From contig NZ_JAFMNX010000003.1 in NCBI RefSeq assembly GCF_018457165.1, positions 372,001 to 436,000 on the forward strand: a DNA stretch of 64,000 nucleotides, read 5' to 3'. This document shows positions 25,366 through 36,483 of the stretch, in pieces. Both the position numbers and the translations under genes were made by a program. The notes beneath the pieces were generated by a model, which did no database searches, was not told the DNA's origin, and worked only from the letters and a program-made list of their open reading frames with translations. Source of the stretch: Tianweitania aestuarii. GTDB taxonomy: Bacteria; Pseudomonadota; Alphaproteobacteria; Rhizobiales; Rhizobiaceae. Position 1 is the first letter of the stretch. Each line of letters starts with the position of its first letter.

Positions 25366-25416
25366 GATTGCCGAAAACGACCGCCGACACTCCGCATCCT
25401 CGGTACGATCGGAACA

Positions 25417-25437
25417 GGCGGGAAGCAGGTTCCCGCC
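25417..25437 (-). terminator. Hairpin downstream of gyrB, possible terminator
   Basis: GGCGGGAA (25417-25424) pairs perfectly with TTCCCGCC (25430-25437) around five bases, starting five bases past the gyrB stop. The bases following on the reverse strand (TGTTCCG) are only weakly T-rich, so termination may be partial or rho-assisted. Confidence 0.42.
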
Positions 25438-25441
25438 CAGA

Positions 25442-28012
<2,571 letters not shown>

Positions 28013-28077
28013 TCACAGCTGCCTCTATCCTGTTGCGACAGGAGGATCAGCAGACCGCAGCAGCTGTGTGGAATACT

Positions 28078-28102
28078 GGAACGCGACCCGTCATGAGACG
28101 TT
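28078..28102 (+). promoter_or_regulatory. EcfG/RpoE2-type promoter for the HWE kinase
   Basis: Forward strand: GGAAC (28078-28082), 17 bases ending in C, GTT (28100-28102): GGAAC-N16-CGTT, an excellent match. It lies 73 bases upstream of the kinase ATG at 28176. Confidence 0.68.
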
Positions 28103-28175
28103 GGCGTGCACCGGACTCATGGCTCTTCGTTCGTGCCTCCGACCTAAAGAGCAGTAACCCCCCGCGACGAGTATC

Positions 28176-30092
28176 ATGCACAATCGCATTATCGCCAACG
28201 ACAGAACGAAGCTGCCGCAGCACATGGCAGAAAGCTTCATGCATGATCTGATCGACGGGTTCGACTGGTCGAAAACGCCGCTCGGACCGGTTTCGTCCTG
28301 GCCGGAAGCCATCGGCACGACCGTGCGCTTCATGCTGGCATCCGATACGCCGATGGCGCTTCTGCTCGGACCCGAAGGGGTGCTGCTGTTCAACGATGGT
28401 TATGCGGAATTTGCAGGCGCGCGTTACAAGACCCTGATCGGTTTGCCGGCGGTGGATGCCTGGCCGGAAGTCGCCGACTTCAACCGGGATAATGTTGTCC
28501 GTTTGAGCAGAGGCGAGACCTTCAGCTACAAGGAGATGAAGCTTCAGCTCAATCGGACGGGCGAACTGACCGATGTCTGGCTTGATCTCGAATATATCCC
28601 GATCACGGACCGAACGGGCGAGGTTCTCGGCGGTTTTTGCATCGTCCAGGACATCACGGAACGCATGGAAACCGAGCGCGCGCTTGCCGCCAGCCGGGAA
28701 ACCATGTCGTTTGCGCTCGATGCGGCCGGTATCGTCGGCACCTGGGATTGGAACATTCCGGACGACATCATCACGGCCGATCGCCACTTCGCCGAGCTTT
28801 ACGGGGTCGATCCCGTTGTGGCCGCGCGCGGAACGCCGATCGGCACCTTTTTTGACGGCATTCATCCCGCCGATCGCAAGAGCGTGCAGGCGTGGATCGA
28901 GACGGCCATTGCTCGATGCGGACCGTTTCGCGGTGAATACCGGGTGCGCGATCGCGACGGCGTCGAGCACTGGGTGCTGGCTGTGGGGCACGTCTTTTGC
29001 GGGCCGAGCGGCGAAGCAACGCGGCTTCCCGGAATTTCCGTCGAGATCACCGAGCGCAAAGCCACGGAAATGGCTCTGATCGACAGTGAAGCGCGATTTC
29101 GCGCCATTGCCGATACGATGCCGCAGATGGTGTGGTCGACGAGGCCCGACGGCTATCACGACTACTACAATGCGCGCTGGTACGAGTTCACCGGCATGCC
29201 GGAAGGCTCCACCGACGGCGAGGAATGGAACGGCATGTTTCATCCCGACGATCAGGAGCGCGCCTTTGCGCAATGGCGGCATTGTCTGGCAACGGGCGAC
29301 CCTTACGAGATCGAATACCGGCTGCGCCACCGCTCCGGGCAATATCGCTGGACATTGGGGCGCGCCTTGCCGGTGCATGACGCCGAAGGCGCGATCATGC
29401 GCTGGTTCGGCACCTGCACCGATATTCATGAAAGCAAGATCGCGGCGGTGGAGCGCGAGATCGTTGCGCAGGAACTCAGCCACCGCATCAAGAACATCTT
29501 CGCGGTTCTGACCGGCCTCGTTTCGCTATCGGGCCGCGAACATCCCGAGCTTGCGCCGGTGGTGGGCGAATTGCGTCAGCGCATTGCAGCACTGGGACGC
29601 GCGCATGATTTCGTGCGCCCCCACAGCCATGTGTCGCGTGTGGCTGGGGTGGAAACCACGATGCATGCGCTCGTATCCGATCTCCTGTCGCCCTACGCCA
29701 CCAACCAGAACCGGCTGGTCTTTCGCGGCGAAGATGTGCCGATCGACGATCGTGCCGCCACGCCGCTCGCGCTGCTGTTCCACGAATTGGCGACCAATGC
29801 CGCGAAATATGGCGCGCTGGCCAACAGCACCGGCTCGATCGCGCTCGAAACGCGGATCGATGCGCCGAGCGAAACCTATCGCATGACCTGGATCGAAAGC
29901 GGCGGGCCGAGCGTGGCTGAAGGCACGACCCCGTCCGGCTTCGGAACCAAGCTGATGGCGCTCAGCGTCAATGCCCAGATGGGCGGAACGCTGAGCCCGA
30001 CCTTTTCGCCAAACGGACTGCGCATGGAGATCGCGATCCCCTTGCGCAGTTTGACGCGGGTTTATCAGTCGCCGCCGAAGGCCGAGGGTTAA
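28176..30092 (+). CDS. HWE-family sensor histidine kinase with three PAS domains
   Basis: A 638-residue cytosolic kinase without transmembrane segments. PAS-like domains lie at about 25-165, 175-295 and 300-425; 'IVQDITERMETE', 'SVEITERKATE' and 'TCTDIHESKIAA' mark the PAC ends. The kinase core has phospho-acceptor H436 in 'ELSHRIKNIFAVLTGL', N-box 'HELATNAAKYG' (536-546), W-x-E in 'TWIESGG' and G-box 'GFGTKL' (588-593). HWE kinases often phosphorylate PhyR or stand-alone receivers in the alphaproteobacterial general stress response. The EcfG-type promoter ahead of it fits such a role. ATG 28176 is used; 28224 is an alternative. Confidence 0.94.
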   Translation: MHNRIIANDRTKLPQHMAESFMHDLIDGFDWSKTPLGPVSSWPEAIGTTVRFMLASDTPMALLLGPEGVLLFNDGYAEFAGARYKTLIGLPAVDAWPEVADFNRDNVVRLSRGETFSYKEMKLQLNRTGELTDVWLDLEYIPITDRTGEVLGGFCIVQDITERMETERALAASRETMSFALDAAGIVGTWDWNIPDDIITADRHFAELYGVDPVVAARGTPIGTFFDGIHPADRKSVQAWIETAIARCGPFRGEYRVRDRDGVEHWVLAVGHVFCGPSGEATRLPGISVEITERKATEMALIDSEARFRAIADTMPQMVWSTRPDGYHDYYNARWYEFTGMPEGSTDGEEWNGMFHPDDQERAFAQWRHCLATGDPYEIEYRLRHRSGQYRWTLGRALPVHDAEGAIMRWFGTCTDIHESKIAAVEREIVAQELSHRIKNIFAVLTGLVSLSGREHPELAPVVGELRQRIAALGRAHDFVRPHSHVSRVAGVETTMHALVSDLLSPYATNQNRLVFRGEDVPIDDRAATPLALLFHELATNAAKYGALANSTGSIALETRIDAPSETYRMTWIESGGPSVAEGTTPSGFGTKLMALSVNAQMGGTLSPTFSPNGLRMEIAIPLRSLTRVYQSPPKAEG

Positions 30093-31117
30093 AGCTCGGC
30101 CGATTTCGTCCAGAGATTGATCCCGGCGTCCACCGCATAGCGGTCGATCTCGGCGAGTTCTTCACGCGTGAAGTCGAGCTGCTTCAGCGCCCCGACGCAG
30201 TCGGCCACCTGGGACGGCCGGCTGGCGCCGATCAGCGCCGACGTCACGCGATTGCCGCGCAGCACCCAGGCAATCGCCATCTGCGCCAGTGTCTGGCCGC
30301 GACGCCCCGCGATCTCGTTGAGGGCGCGGATATTGGCAAGGTTTTCTTTGCTCAGCGTATCGGGCTTGAGCGACTTACCCTGCGTCGCACGACCGCCTTC
30401 TCCTTTGCCTGAAATGTATTTGTCCGTGAGCAGGCCCTGCGCCAGCGGCGTGAACACGATGGAGCCGGCGCCGACTTCGTCCAGCGTATCGAGCAGGCCA
30501 TCATGCTCCACCCAGCGGTTGAGCATGGAATAAGACGGCTGGTGGATGAGGCAGGGCGTGCCGAGTTCCCTGAGGATTGCGGCTGCCTCGCGGGTGCGCT
30601 TGGAATTATAAGACGAGATGCCGGCATAAAGCGCCTTGCCGGACCGCACGGCGTGATCGAGCGCGCCCATCGTTTCTTCAAGCGGCGTGTCGGGATCGAA
30701 GCGGTGCGAATAAAAGATGTCGACGTAATCGAGGCCCATGCGGGCCAGGCTCTGGTCGAGGCTGGCCAGAAGATATTTGCGGCTGCCGAACGCGCCATAT
30801 GGTCCCGGCCACATGTCATAGCCGGCCTTGGTGGAAATGATCAGCTCGTCGCGAAAGCCGGCAAAGTCGGTGCGCAGGATCTGGCCGAACGCGGTTTCGG
30901 CCGAACCGCCGGGCGGGCCGTAATTATTGGCGAGATCGAAATGGGTGATGCCGAGGTCGAAAGCCTGCTGGCAGATCGCGCGCTTGGTCTGATGCGGCGT
31001 GTCTTCGCCGAAATTGTGCCACAGGCCAAGCGAGATGGCCGGCAGCTTCAAACCGGAGCGGCCGCACCGGTTGTAGATCATGGCGTCGTAGCGCGTGTCA
31101 GCGGGGTGGTAGGTCAT
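30089..31117 (-). CDS. Aldo/keto reductase (YghZ/MgrA-like, L-glyceraldehyde 3-phosphate reductase type)
   Basis: A 342-residue NADPH-dependent reductase with a TIM barrel. 'ITHFDLANNYGPPGGSAE' holds the catalytic Asp and Tyr, 'IISTKAGYDMWPGPYG' the catalytic Lys, and 'YVDIFYSHRFDPDTPLEETM' the catalytic His. The 'WPGPYGAFGSRKYL' segment is typical of the E. coli YghZ subgroup that detoxifies methylglyoxal and reduces L-glyceraldehyde 3-phosphate. GGGAG precedes the ATG at 31117. It converges on the HWE kinase gene and overlaps its stop by four bases. Confidence 0.92.
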   Translation of the reverse strand: MTYHPADTRYDAMIYNRCGRSGLKLPAISLGLWHNFGEDTPHQTKRAICQQAFDLGITHFDLANNYGPPGGSAETAFGQILRTDFAGFRDELIISTKAGYDMWPGPYGAFGSRKYLLASLDQSLARMGLDYVDIFYSHRFDPDTPLEETMGALDHAVRSGKALYAGISSYNSKRTREAAAILRELGTPCLIHQPSYSMLNRWVEHDGLLDTLDEVGAGSIVFTPLAQGLLTDKYISGKGEGGRATQGKSLKPDTLSKENLANIRALNEIAGRRGQTLAQMAIAWVLRGNRVTSALIGASRPSQVADCVGALKQLDFTREELAEIDRYAVDAGINLWTKSAEL

Positions 31118-31184
31118 GCGTGGTCTCCCAGGGTTCGACCACGCATGGTGCCGTCTGGCGCGCACAAAGGCCAGACGTCAGTGC

Positions 31185-32600
31185 TTACCCAGCGTTCATC
31201 GCCCACGGTCCGTGGAATGCGCCCGGTCTGTCGATGCGCTCGAAGGAATGAGCGCCGAAGTAATCGCGCTGGCCCTGGATCAGGTTGGCCGTGCCGCGAC
31301 CCTGGCGATACATGTCGAAGTAGGACAAAGCCGATGACAGAGCCGGCACCGGCAGACCAGCCGTGGCGGCGCGGGCGACCACCCGGCGCAAACCGGCCTG
31401 CGCTTCGCTCATCATCTCCACGAAGGCCGGCACGAGCAGGAGATTGCTTTCCTTTTCCGCGCCTTCGAACGCTTCGGCGATCGTGGACAGGAACTGCGAG
31501 CGGATGATGCAGCCAGCGCGCCAGATGCGGGCGATCTCCGGCAAAGGCAGGTCCCATTTGTAATCGCCGGATGCGCCGCTCATCACCGCAAAGCCCTGCG
31601 CATAAGCGGCGATCTTGCCGGCGAGCAAAGCGAGTTCGAGGTCTTCCAGCGGGCCTGCGTCGCGTTTCAGCGTTTCGCCGAGCGCGCCATAGGCCTTTTC
31701 AGCGGCTTCGCGCTCATCCTTGCGCGCCGACAGGCTGCGGGCGGCAACCGCGGCTTCGATGCCGGTGGCGGGAATGCCGAGCTGCTGCGCTTCGATCGCC
31801 GACCAGCGGCCGGTGCCCTTCTGGCCGGCACGGTCGAGGATGATATCGACGATCGGCTTGCCGGTTTCGGCATCTTCCGTGTCGAGCACGGCGGCCGTGA
31901 TCTCGATCAGATAGGAGTTCAGGCGGCCTTCGTTCCAGCCGGCGAACACCGGCGCCATTTCCTTGGCCTGCATGCCCAGACCATCGCGCATGATGCCGTA
32001 GATTTCGGCGATCATCTGCATGTCGGCATATTCGATGCCGTTATGAATGGTCTTCACGAAATGACCGGCGCCGTTTTCGCCGAGCCATGCGCAACAGGCC
32101 TGGCCCTCGTATTTGGCGGAAATGTCCAGCAACACCTGCTCGACGCGCTTGTAGGAGGCTTGGGCACCGCCGACCATGATCGACGGGCCATGACGTGCGC
32201 CGACCTCGCCCCCGGAAACGCCCATGCCGATGAAGTTCAGCCCGGTTCCGTCGAGCAGCAGGTTGCGGCGGATCGTATCGTGGAAATTGGCATTGCCGCC
32301 GTCGATCAGGATGTCATCATGCGACAAAAGCGGCTTGAGCGCCTCGATCTGGTCGTCCACCGGCTCGCCGGCATTGATCATCAGGATGATGGGACGCGGC
32401 GGGCGGATCGCGCCAACGAATTCCTCGAGCGTGGTGCAGGGGATGATCTTGGAGCGCAGCGCGCCCGCTGCTTCAAAAAACGCGCCGGTCTTTGCCGTGG
32501 TGCGGTTGAACACCGCAATGTCGTGACCTTTTTCGGCGATGTTGAGGGCGAGGTTGGAGCCCATTGTTCCGAGCCCGATCAGGCCGATTTCCGCTTGCAT
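31185..32600 (-). CDS. gnd: 6-phosphogluconate dehydrogenase, decarboxylating
   Basis: A 471-residue enzyme of the oxidative pentose phosphate pathway; it converts 6-phosphogluconate and NADP+ to ribulose 5-phosphate, CO2 and NADPH. N-terminal 'IGLIGLGTMGSNLALNIAEKG' is the dinucleotide-binding Rossmann motif; 'GMGVSGGEVGARHGPSIM' and 'HFVKTIHNGIEYADMQ' are substrate-site signatures, the latter with the catalytic Lys. Length equals the long (E. coli-type, ~470 aa) form. AAGGAG precedes the ATG at 32600. No zwf or pgl gene is next to it. Confidence 0.97.
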   Translation of the reverse strand: MQAEIGLIGLGTMGSNLALNIAEKGHDIAVFNRTTAKTGAFFEAAGALRSKIIPCTTLEEFVGAIRPPRPIILMINAGEPVDDQIEALKPLLSHDDILIDGGNANFHDTIRRNLLLDGTGLNFIGMGVSGGEVGARHGPSIMVGGAQASYKRVEQVLLDISAKYEGQACCAWLGENGAGHFVKTIHNGIEYADMQMIAEIYGIMRDGLGMQAKEMAPVFAGWNEGRLNSYLIEITAAVLDTEDAETGKPIVDIILDRAGQKGTGRWSAIEAQQLGIPATGIEAAVAARSLSARKDEREAAEKAYGALGETLKRDAGPLEDLELALLAGKIAAYAQGFAVMSGASGDYKWDLPLPEIARIWRAGCIIRSQFLSTIAEAFEGAEKESNLLLVPAFVEMMSEAQAGLRRVVARAATAGLPVPALSSALSYFDMYRQGRGTANLIQGQRDYFGAHSFERIDRPGAFHGPWAMNAG

Positions 32601-32745
32601 GGCTATCTCCTTTAGTTCCGGCCAACAGACGCCAGCACGGGTCAAGGTCGGGATGGGGGATGTTGGGCACCATATCCGCTACGTCAACCAGCGGGAGCGG
32701 GCAGGAGCTATGCGCGATTGCGAAAGACGCCGTTTTGCAGCGGTT

Positions 32746-33363
32746 TCAGCGCCGGTCGCGGCTTCGCGCCTCCGGCTCTGCGAGCAGGCCGGAGGCAAGG
32801 GCGCGAAAGGCGGCGATCGCCTTGGGCAAAAGCACTTCCCGCTCGTCGCTGGCCGCGATCCAAAGCGCTGCGTTGAAAGCGGCACTCGATAGAAGACGCG
32901 CGCTGGCTTCCGCATCCACCGGCTTGAGAAGGCCCTTGTCGATCAGGCCTTCGATCGCCGTGCGTGTGACGGCCAGGCAGTTGTTCTGGCTCGGCCATTG
33001 CGATGGATCGCCAAGCACGGCCGGCCCATCGAGCAGAACGATGCGCTGGATTTCGGGGTCCAGGGCCATCTCGATATAAGCGGCCCCTTCCGCCACCAGG
33101 CACTCCCAGTCATGGCCCGCTCCTTGAGCAATGGTGTGGGCGCGATGCGCCATTTCCTCGTCGATCTGGTTTACCACCGCAGCGAGCAAACCGCGCTTGT
33201 CGCCGAAGTTGTGATAAAGCGCGCCGCGCGTCAGCCCGGCTTGCGCCGTCAGATCGTCCATGGACGCGCCGGCATAGCCCTTGTCGGCGAAGGCTGCGCG
33301 GGCAGCCTTGATCAGCTTGGCCCGGGTCGCTTCCATCGACGCTGCGCGCTTGTTTTCAGCCAT
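32746..33363 (-). CDS. TetR-family transcriptional repressor
   Basis: A 205-residue regulator with a TetR helix-turn-helix near residues 8-55: 'TRAKLIKAARAAFADKGYAGASMDDL', then 'AGLTRGALYHNFGDKRGLLAAV'. The C-terminal ligand-binding half resembles a common proteobacterial TetR subgroup (TetR_C_33-like) but the ligand is unknown. It is divergent from the Rid-family gene, and three palindromic operator copies fill the intergenic region, so it very probably represses both itself and that gene. GTG at 33372 is an alternative start. Confidence 0.93.
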   Translation of the reverse strand: MAENKRAASMEATRAKLIKAARAAFADKGYAGASMDDLTAQAGLTRGALYHNFGDKRGLLAAVVNQIDEEMAHRAHTIAQGAGHDWECLVAEGAAYIEMALDPEIQRIVLLDGPAVLGDPSQWPSQNNCLAVTRTAIEGLIDKGLLKPVDAEASARLLSSAAFNAALWIAASDEREVLLPKAIAAFRALASGLLAEPEARSRDRR

Positions 33364-33381
33364 AACACTCACGGTTCAGAT

Positions 33382-33446
33382 CATACGCGGCGTATGCGAG
33401 TTGACATACGCGACGTATGAGATAGGTTTTACATACGAAGCGTATG
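33382..33446. promoter_or_regulatory. Three copies of a 15-bp palindromic operator for the TetR regulator
   Basis: CATACG-N3-CGTATG occurs at 33382-33396, 33405-33419 and 33432-33446. Each has perfect 6-base arms. The copies start 23 and 27 bases apart. A TTGACA (33401-33406) overlaps the second copy and with TAGGTT at 33423-33428 could form the promoter of the Rid gene, so bound repressor would block it. The first copy lies 18 bases upstream of the TetR start, consistent with autoregulation. Confidence 0.8.
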
Positions 33447-33509
33447 CGTTGTTAGAGGCATTGCTTCGTCCGTGCAATTCTTATCCCCTCAACCGCTGAG
33501 ACAAAAATC

Positions 33510-34067
33510 ATGACCAAGCGAGACGCTGTTTTTCCTGCCGAGCGGCAGGACCTTTACGAGCGCAACGGCTATTCCGCAGCGATCCGCTCCGGCGACCTTT
33601 TGTTCGTGTCGGGACAGGTGGGAAGCCGGCCGGATGGTGAACCGGAACCCGAACTGGAAGCCCAGATCGAGCGCGCCTTTGCCAATCTCAAGGCAACGCT
33701 GGCTGCGGCAGGCTGCACTTTCGACGACATCGTCGACGTGACGACCTTCCATACGGATCCGCAAAAGCAGTTCGACACGATCATGAAGGTGAAGAACCAG
33801 GCGTTCCCGACCAAGCCCTATCCCAACTGGACGGCCGTGGGCGTGACCTGGCTGGCCGGCTATGACTTCGAGATCAAGGTCATCGCCCGCATCCCCAAAC
33901 GGCGGCAAAAGCCGCCTGACGCCATCACGGTGCTGGAGCCTGAGCGGGTCAGCCGCTCTTGCGCTTGCGCCCGTAAAGCTCCAGCCGGTGATGCACGATG
34001 TCATAGCCGAGACGCTCGGCGATCTCGGCTTGCAGGGCTTCGATCCGCTCCGAATGAAATTCGATGA
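33510..34067 (+). CDS. Rid-family (YjgF/YER057c/UK114) protein with unusual C-terminal extension
   Basis: Residues 1 to about 130 form a Rid domain: '[18 protein letters not shown]', '[25 protein letters not shown]' and '[10 protein letters not shown]'. RidA hydrolyses reactive enamines/imines, but the catalytic Arg expected near '[10 protein letters not shown]' is absent, so this is a Rid subgroup of different or unknown activity. The frame continues about 55 residues (Arg/Ala/Cys-rich) beyond the usual end and overlaps the 3' end of the opposite mur gene by 119 bases. That tail is probably read-through after loss of the ancestral stop. The gene appears repressed by the divergent TetR protein. 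Confidence 0.85.
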   Translation: MTKRDAVFPAERQDLYERNGYSAAIRSGDLLFVSGQVGSRPDGEPEPELEAQIERAFANLKATLAAAGCTFDDIVDVTTFHTDPQKQFDTIMKVKNQAFPTKPYPNWTAVGVTWLAGYDFEIKVIARIPKRRQKPPDAITVLEPERVSRSCACARKAPAGDARCHSRDARRSRLAGLRSAPNEIR

Positions 34068-34380
34068 CGTCGCCGGTGTCGAGATCGATCAGGTGGTCGT
34101 GGTGATCGCCGCCGGCCTGTTCGAACCGCGACGGGCCGCCTTCGAAAGCGTGGCGATGAATGGCGCCGAGACCTTCCAGAAGCTTGGTGGTGCGGTAAAC
34201 GGTCGAGAGCGAAATGCTCGGATCGAGCGCGGAAGCGCGGCGGAAGATTTCGAGCGCATCCGGATGATCCTCGGTTTCGCCGAGGATGCCGACGATGATC
34301 CGCCTTTGCTTGGTCAAACGCACGCCGGCGCGCTTCAACTCGCCTTCGTAATCGCGTTTTTGAATCATCTGCGTTGTCAT
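33949..34380 (-). CDS. mur: Fur-family regulator, probably Mur (manganese uptake regulator)
   Basis: A 143-residue Fur-family metalloregulator: winged helix with '[15 protein letters not shown]' and '[18 protein letters not shown]', regulatory metal site in '[20 protein letters not shown]' (His/Asp/Glu ligands). It lacks CxxC pairs, so there is no structural zinc site of the E. coli Fur type, as is usual for rhizobial Mur/Fur. Divergence from mntH makes manganese-responsive repression of mntH the likely job. The Irr and Zur alternatives are less likely by context and motif. The 3' end overlaps the Rid gene extension. Confidence 0.85.
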   Translation of the reverse strand: MTTQMIQKRDYEGELKRAGVRLTKQRRIIVGILGETEDHPDALEIFRRASALDPSISLSTVYRTTKLLEGLGAIHRHAFEGGPSRFEQAGGDHHDHLIDLDTGDVIEFHSERIEALQAEIAERLGYDIVHHRLELYGRKRKSG

Positions 34381-34408
34381 GGCCAGATTATAGCCGACCG
34401 GATGCCAG

Positions 34409-34471
34409 TTGCAAAAATTCTCATCTGAGATTTCCCCGGGAATGATCCGCCCAGCTGCAAATGATCTGCAA
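34409..34471. promoter_or_regulatory. TGCAA repeats between mur and mntH, possible Mur-responsive site
   Basis: TTGCAAAA at 34409-34416, then TGCAA at 34456-34460 and again at 34467-34471. The latter pair is spaced 11 bases apart (one helical turn) and lies about 70-85 bases before the mntH ATG. Rhizobial Mur boxes are TGCAA-rich. Linking these repeats to Mur is inference from position. Confidence 0.35.
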
Positions 34472-34538
34472 GTGCACTGATCAAGCTTTGCTCCTGCTCT
34501 AGATGCTGTGATGCGCGACGGGCGATGGAAAGCGGATC

Positions 34539-35876
34539 ATGGATAAACCGGTAGGGGATGCGGGCTGGCGCCAGAACCAGGGCGAACTGTCGCTGGCCGA
34601 TGTTCATGGCTCTATCCCGGTGCGACGCACCGGCCCGCTATGGAAGCGCGCCTTCGCCTTTATCGGGCCGGGTTATCTTGTGGCCGTCGGTTACATGGAT
34701 CCCGGCAACTGGGCGACCTCGCTCGCCGGCGGATCGAAGTTCGGCTACACGCTGCTGAGCGTGGCGCTCGTGTCGAACATCATGGCGATCGTGCTGCAAT
34801 CGCTTTGCGCGCGTCTGGCGATCGCTTCCGGTCGCGATCTCGCTCAGGCCTGCCGCGACGCTTTTCCCCGTTCGGTTTCCTATACGCTCTGGGCGCTGGC
34901 GGAGATCGCCATCATCGCCACCGACATTGCCGAAGTGATCGGCACGGCGATCGGCCTCAACCTGATCTTCGGCATTCCGCTCGAGATCGGCGTCGTGATC
35001 ACCGCGCTCGACGTGTTCCTGATCCTTTACCTGCAAAAGCTCGGCTTTCGATGGGTGGAAGCCTTCATCATCGCGCTGCTGGGCGTGATTGCCGTGTGTT
35101 TCGGCATCCAGATCGCCATGGCCGATCCGAACTGGGGCGAGGTGATCCGCGGCTTTGCGCCGACGAGCGAGATCGTTTCCGATCCGGAGATGCTCTACCT
35201 CGCGCTGGGCATTCTCGGAGCCACCGTGATGCCGCACAACCTTTATCTGCATTCAGGTATCGTGCAGACGCGTGCTTATGGCGACACGCTGGAAGAAAAG
35301 CGCCACGCGTTGCGCTTTGCGACGATCGATTCCACGGTGGCGCTGATGTTTGCGCTGTTGATCAACGCCTCGATCCTGATCCTGGCGGCGGCTGCCTTTC
35401 ATGCCACCGGGCAAACGGAGGTGGCGGAACTGGGCGAGGCGCATGCGCTGTTGAGCCCGCTCTTGGGCGCGGCCCTTGCGCCGACCCTGTTCGGCATCGC
35501 GCTTCTGTGCTGCGGCTTGAACTCGACGGTGACGGCGACGATCGCCGGGCAGATCGTGATGGAGGGCTTTCTTCATATCAAGCTCGCGCCCTGGCTGCGC
35601 CGCCTGATCACGCGCGCCATCGCCATCGTGCCGGCGGCGCTGGTGACGATCTGGTATGGCGAAGCTGGCACGGCCGAGCTGTTGATCCTGACCCAGGTCG
35701 TGCTCAGCCTGCAGCTGTCCTTCGCCGTGTTTCCGCTGGTGATGTTTACCGCCGACAAGACCAAGATGGGCGCGCTGGTAGCGCCGCGCTGGCTGGTTGT
35801 CTGCGCCTACGGGATCGCGGTCATCATCGCGCTGTTGAACGTCAAGCTGCTCATGGATTTCGTGATCGGCGGCTAA
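34539..35876 (+). CDS. mntH: Nramp-family Mn2+/H+ symporter MntH
   Basis: A 445-residue inner-membrane transporter with about 11 helices. The metal-binding motifs are present: D54-P-G-N57 in '[16 protein letters not shown]' in helix 1 and '[10 protein letters not shown]' in helix 6, with the metal-coordinating Met just before in 'GATVMPHN'. 'GQIVMEGFL' is the conserved helix 8-9 loop. It imports manganese (also iron) with protons, important for oxidative-stress resistance. It is divergent from mur, its likely repressor. Confidence 0.96.
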   Translation: MDKPVGDAGWRQNQGELSLADVHGSIPVRRTGPLWKRAFAFIGPGYLVAVGYMDPGNWATSLAGGSKFGYTLLSVALVSNIMAIVLQSLCARLAIASGRDLAQACRDAFPRSVSYTLWALAEIAIIATDIAEVIGTAIGLNLIFGIPLEIGVVITALDVFLILYLQKLGFRWVEAFIIALLGVIAVCFGIQIAMADPNWGEVIRGFAPTSEIVSDPEMLYLALGILGATVMPHNLYLHSGIVQTRAYGDTLEEKRHALRFATIDSTVALMFALLINASILILAAAAFHATGQTEVAELGEAHALLSPLLGAALAPTLFGIALLCCGLNSTVTATIAGQIVMEGFLHIKLAPWLRRLITRAIAIVPAALVTIWYGEAGTAELLILTQVVLSLQLSFAVFPLVMFTADKTKMGALVAPRWLVVCAYGIAVIIALLNVKLLMDFVIGG

Positions 35877-35893
35877 GCCCCGCCGGTCCCATC

Positions 35894-35957
35894 CAGGCAA
35901 GGACCTGTTCAGGCAAGGAGCTCTGCGGGCAAAGCGATCTTCAGGCAAAGAAAAACC
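35894..35957. repeat. Four degenerate copies of a 16-bp tandem repeat
   Basis: Units begin at 35894, 35910, 35926 and 35942, exactly 16 bases apart, each starting CAGGCAA or CGGGCAA; the rest of the unit diverges. The array fills the space between the mntH stop and the rpsU terminator, and the last unit merges into the terminator's T tract. It is non-coding. Confidence 0.55.
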
Positions 35958-35986
35958 GCGCCGCTGGGTGACCAGCAGCGCGGTTT
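35944..35986 (-). terminator. Rho-independent terminator of rpsU
   Basis: Arms 35953-35967 and 35972-35986 form a 15-bp stem with one mismatch and a GTGA loop. On the reverse strand the stem is followed by TTTTTCTTTGC (ending at 35944), a proper U tract. It lies 22 bases past the rpsU stop. Confidence 0.85.
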
Positions 35987-36008
35987 CTCGAATTTGGAAG
36001 AGCAGTGC

Positions 36009-36311
36009 TTAGGAGCGAGCTGCGCTCGGTGCTGCGCTCTGAGCACCCTGGCCGCCCTGACCGCCCTGGCCCGGACGAGGCTCGCGGACCTTCTTCTTCG
36101 GTGCAGCAATCAGGCCTTCGCGCTGGGCGAGCTTGCGAGCGGCCTTACGGCTACGGCTCACGGCTTCAGCCTTTTCGCGCGCACGGCGTTCCGACGGCTT
36201 TTCGAAGGAGCGACGCGCCTTCATTTCGCGGAACACGCCTTCACGCTGCAATTTCTTCTTCAGAACGCGGAGCGCCTGCTCCACATTGTTGTCACGGACG
36301 AGAACCTGCAA
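36009..36311 (-). CDS. rpsU: 30S ribosomal protein S21 with Gly/Gln/Ala-rich tail
   Basis: A 100-residue bS21. The start is TTG at 36311, giving '[20 protein letters not shown]', the invariant S21 beginning; AAGGGG lies 7 bases before it. '[21 protein letters not shown]' is the family core. The C-terminus extends about 30 residues beyond the E. coli protein (71 aa) and ends in a G-G-Q-G repeat and Ala/Ser-rich tail, a form common in rhizobia. A long frame upstream to 36677 is not used. It is a monocistronic gene with its own terminator. Confidence 0.94.
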   Translation of the reverse strand: MQVLVRDNNVEQALRVLKKKLQREGVFREMKARRSFEKPSERRAREKAEAVSRSRKAARKLAQREGLIAAPKKKVREPRPGQGGQGGQGAQSAAPSAARS

Positions 36312-36483
36312 TGACTGACCCCTTGGTCTTTTTGGTCGAATTTTCCGGGCAAACCGACCGGAACAGGACCCATAAGAATCCACGACGGTCGACAGATGGG
36401 CTTCACCTAGTGCTAAACGGGGAAAATCGCAACCCTCCAGCCAAAATTTAGCTGCAAAGGGTTCGGTGCGAAGCTTAAGGCGA

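Noticed and set aside
32595-32619. GTTCC upstream of gnd as a reverse EcfG site
   Set aside because: No AAC/AA lies at the required distance, and the element would overlap the start codon.
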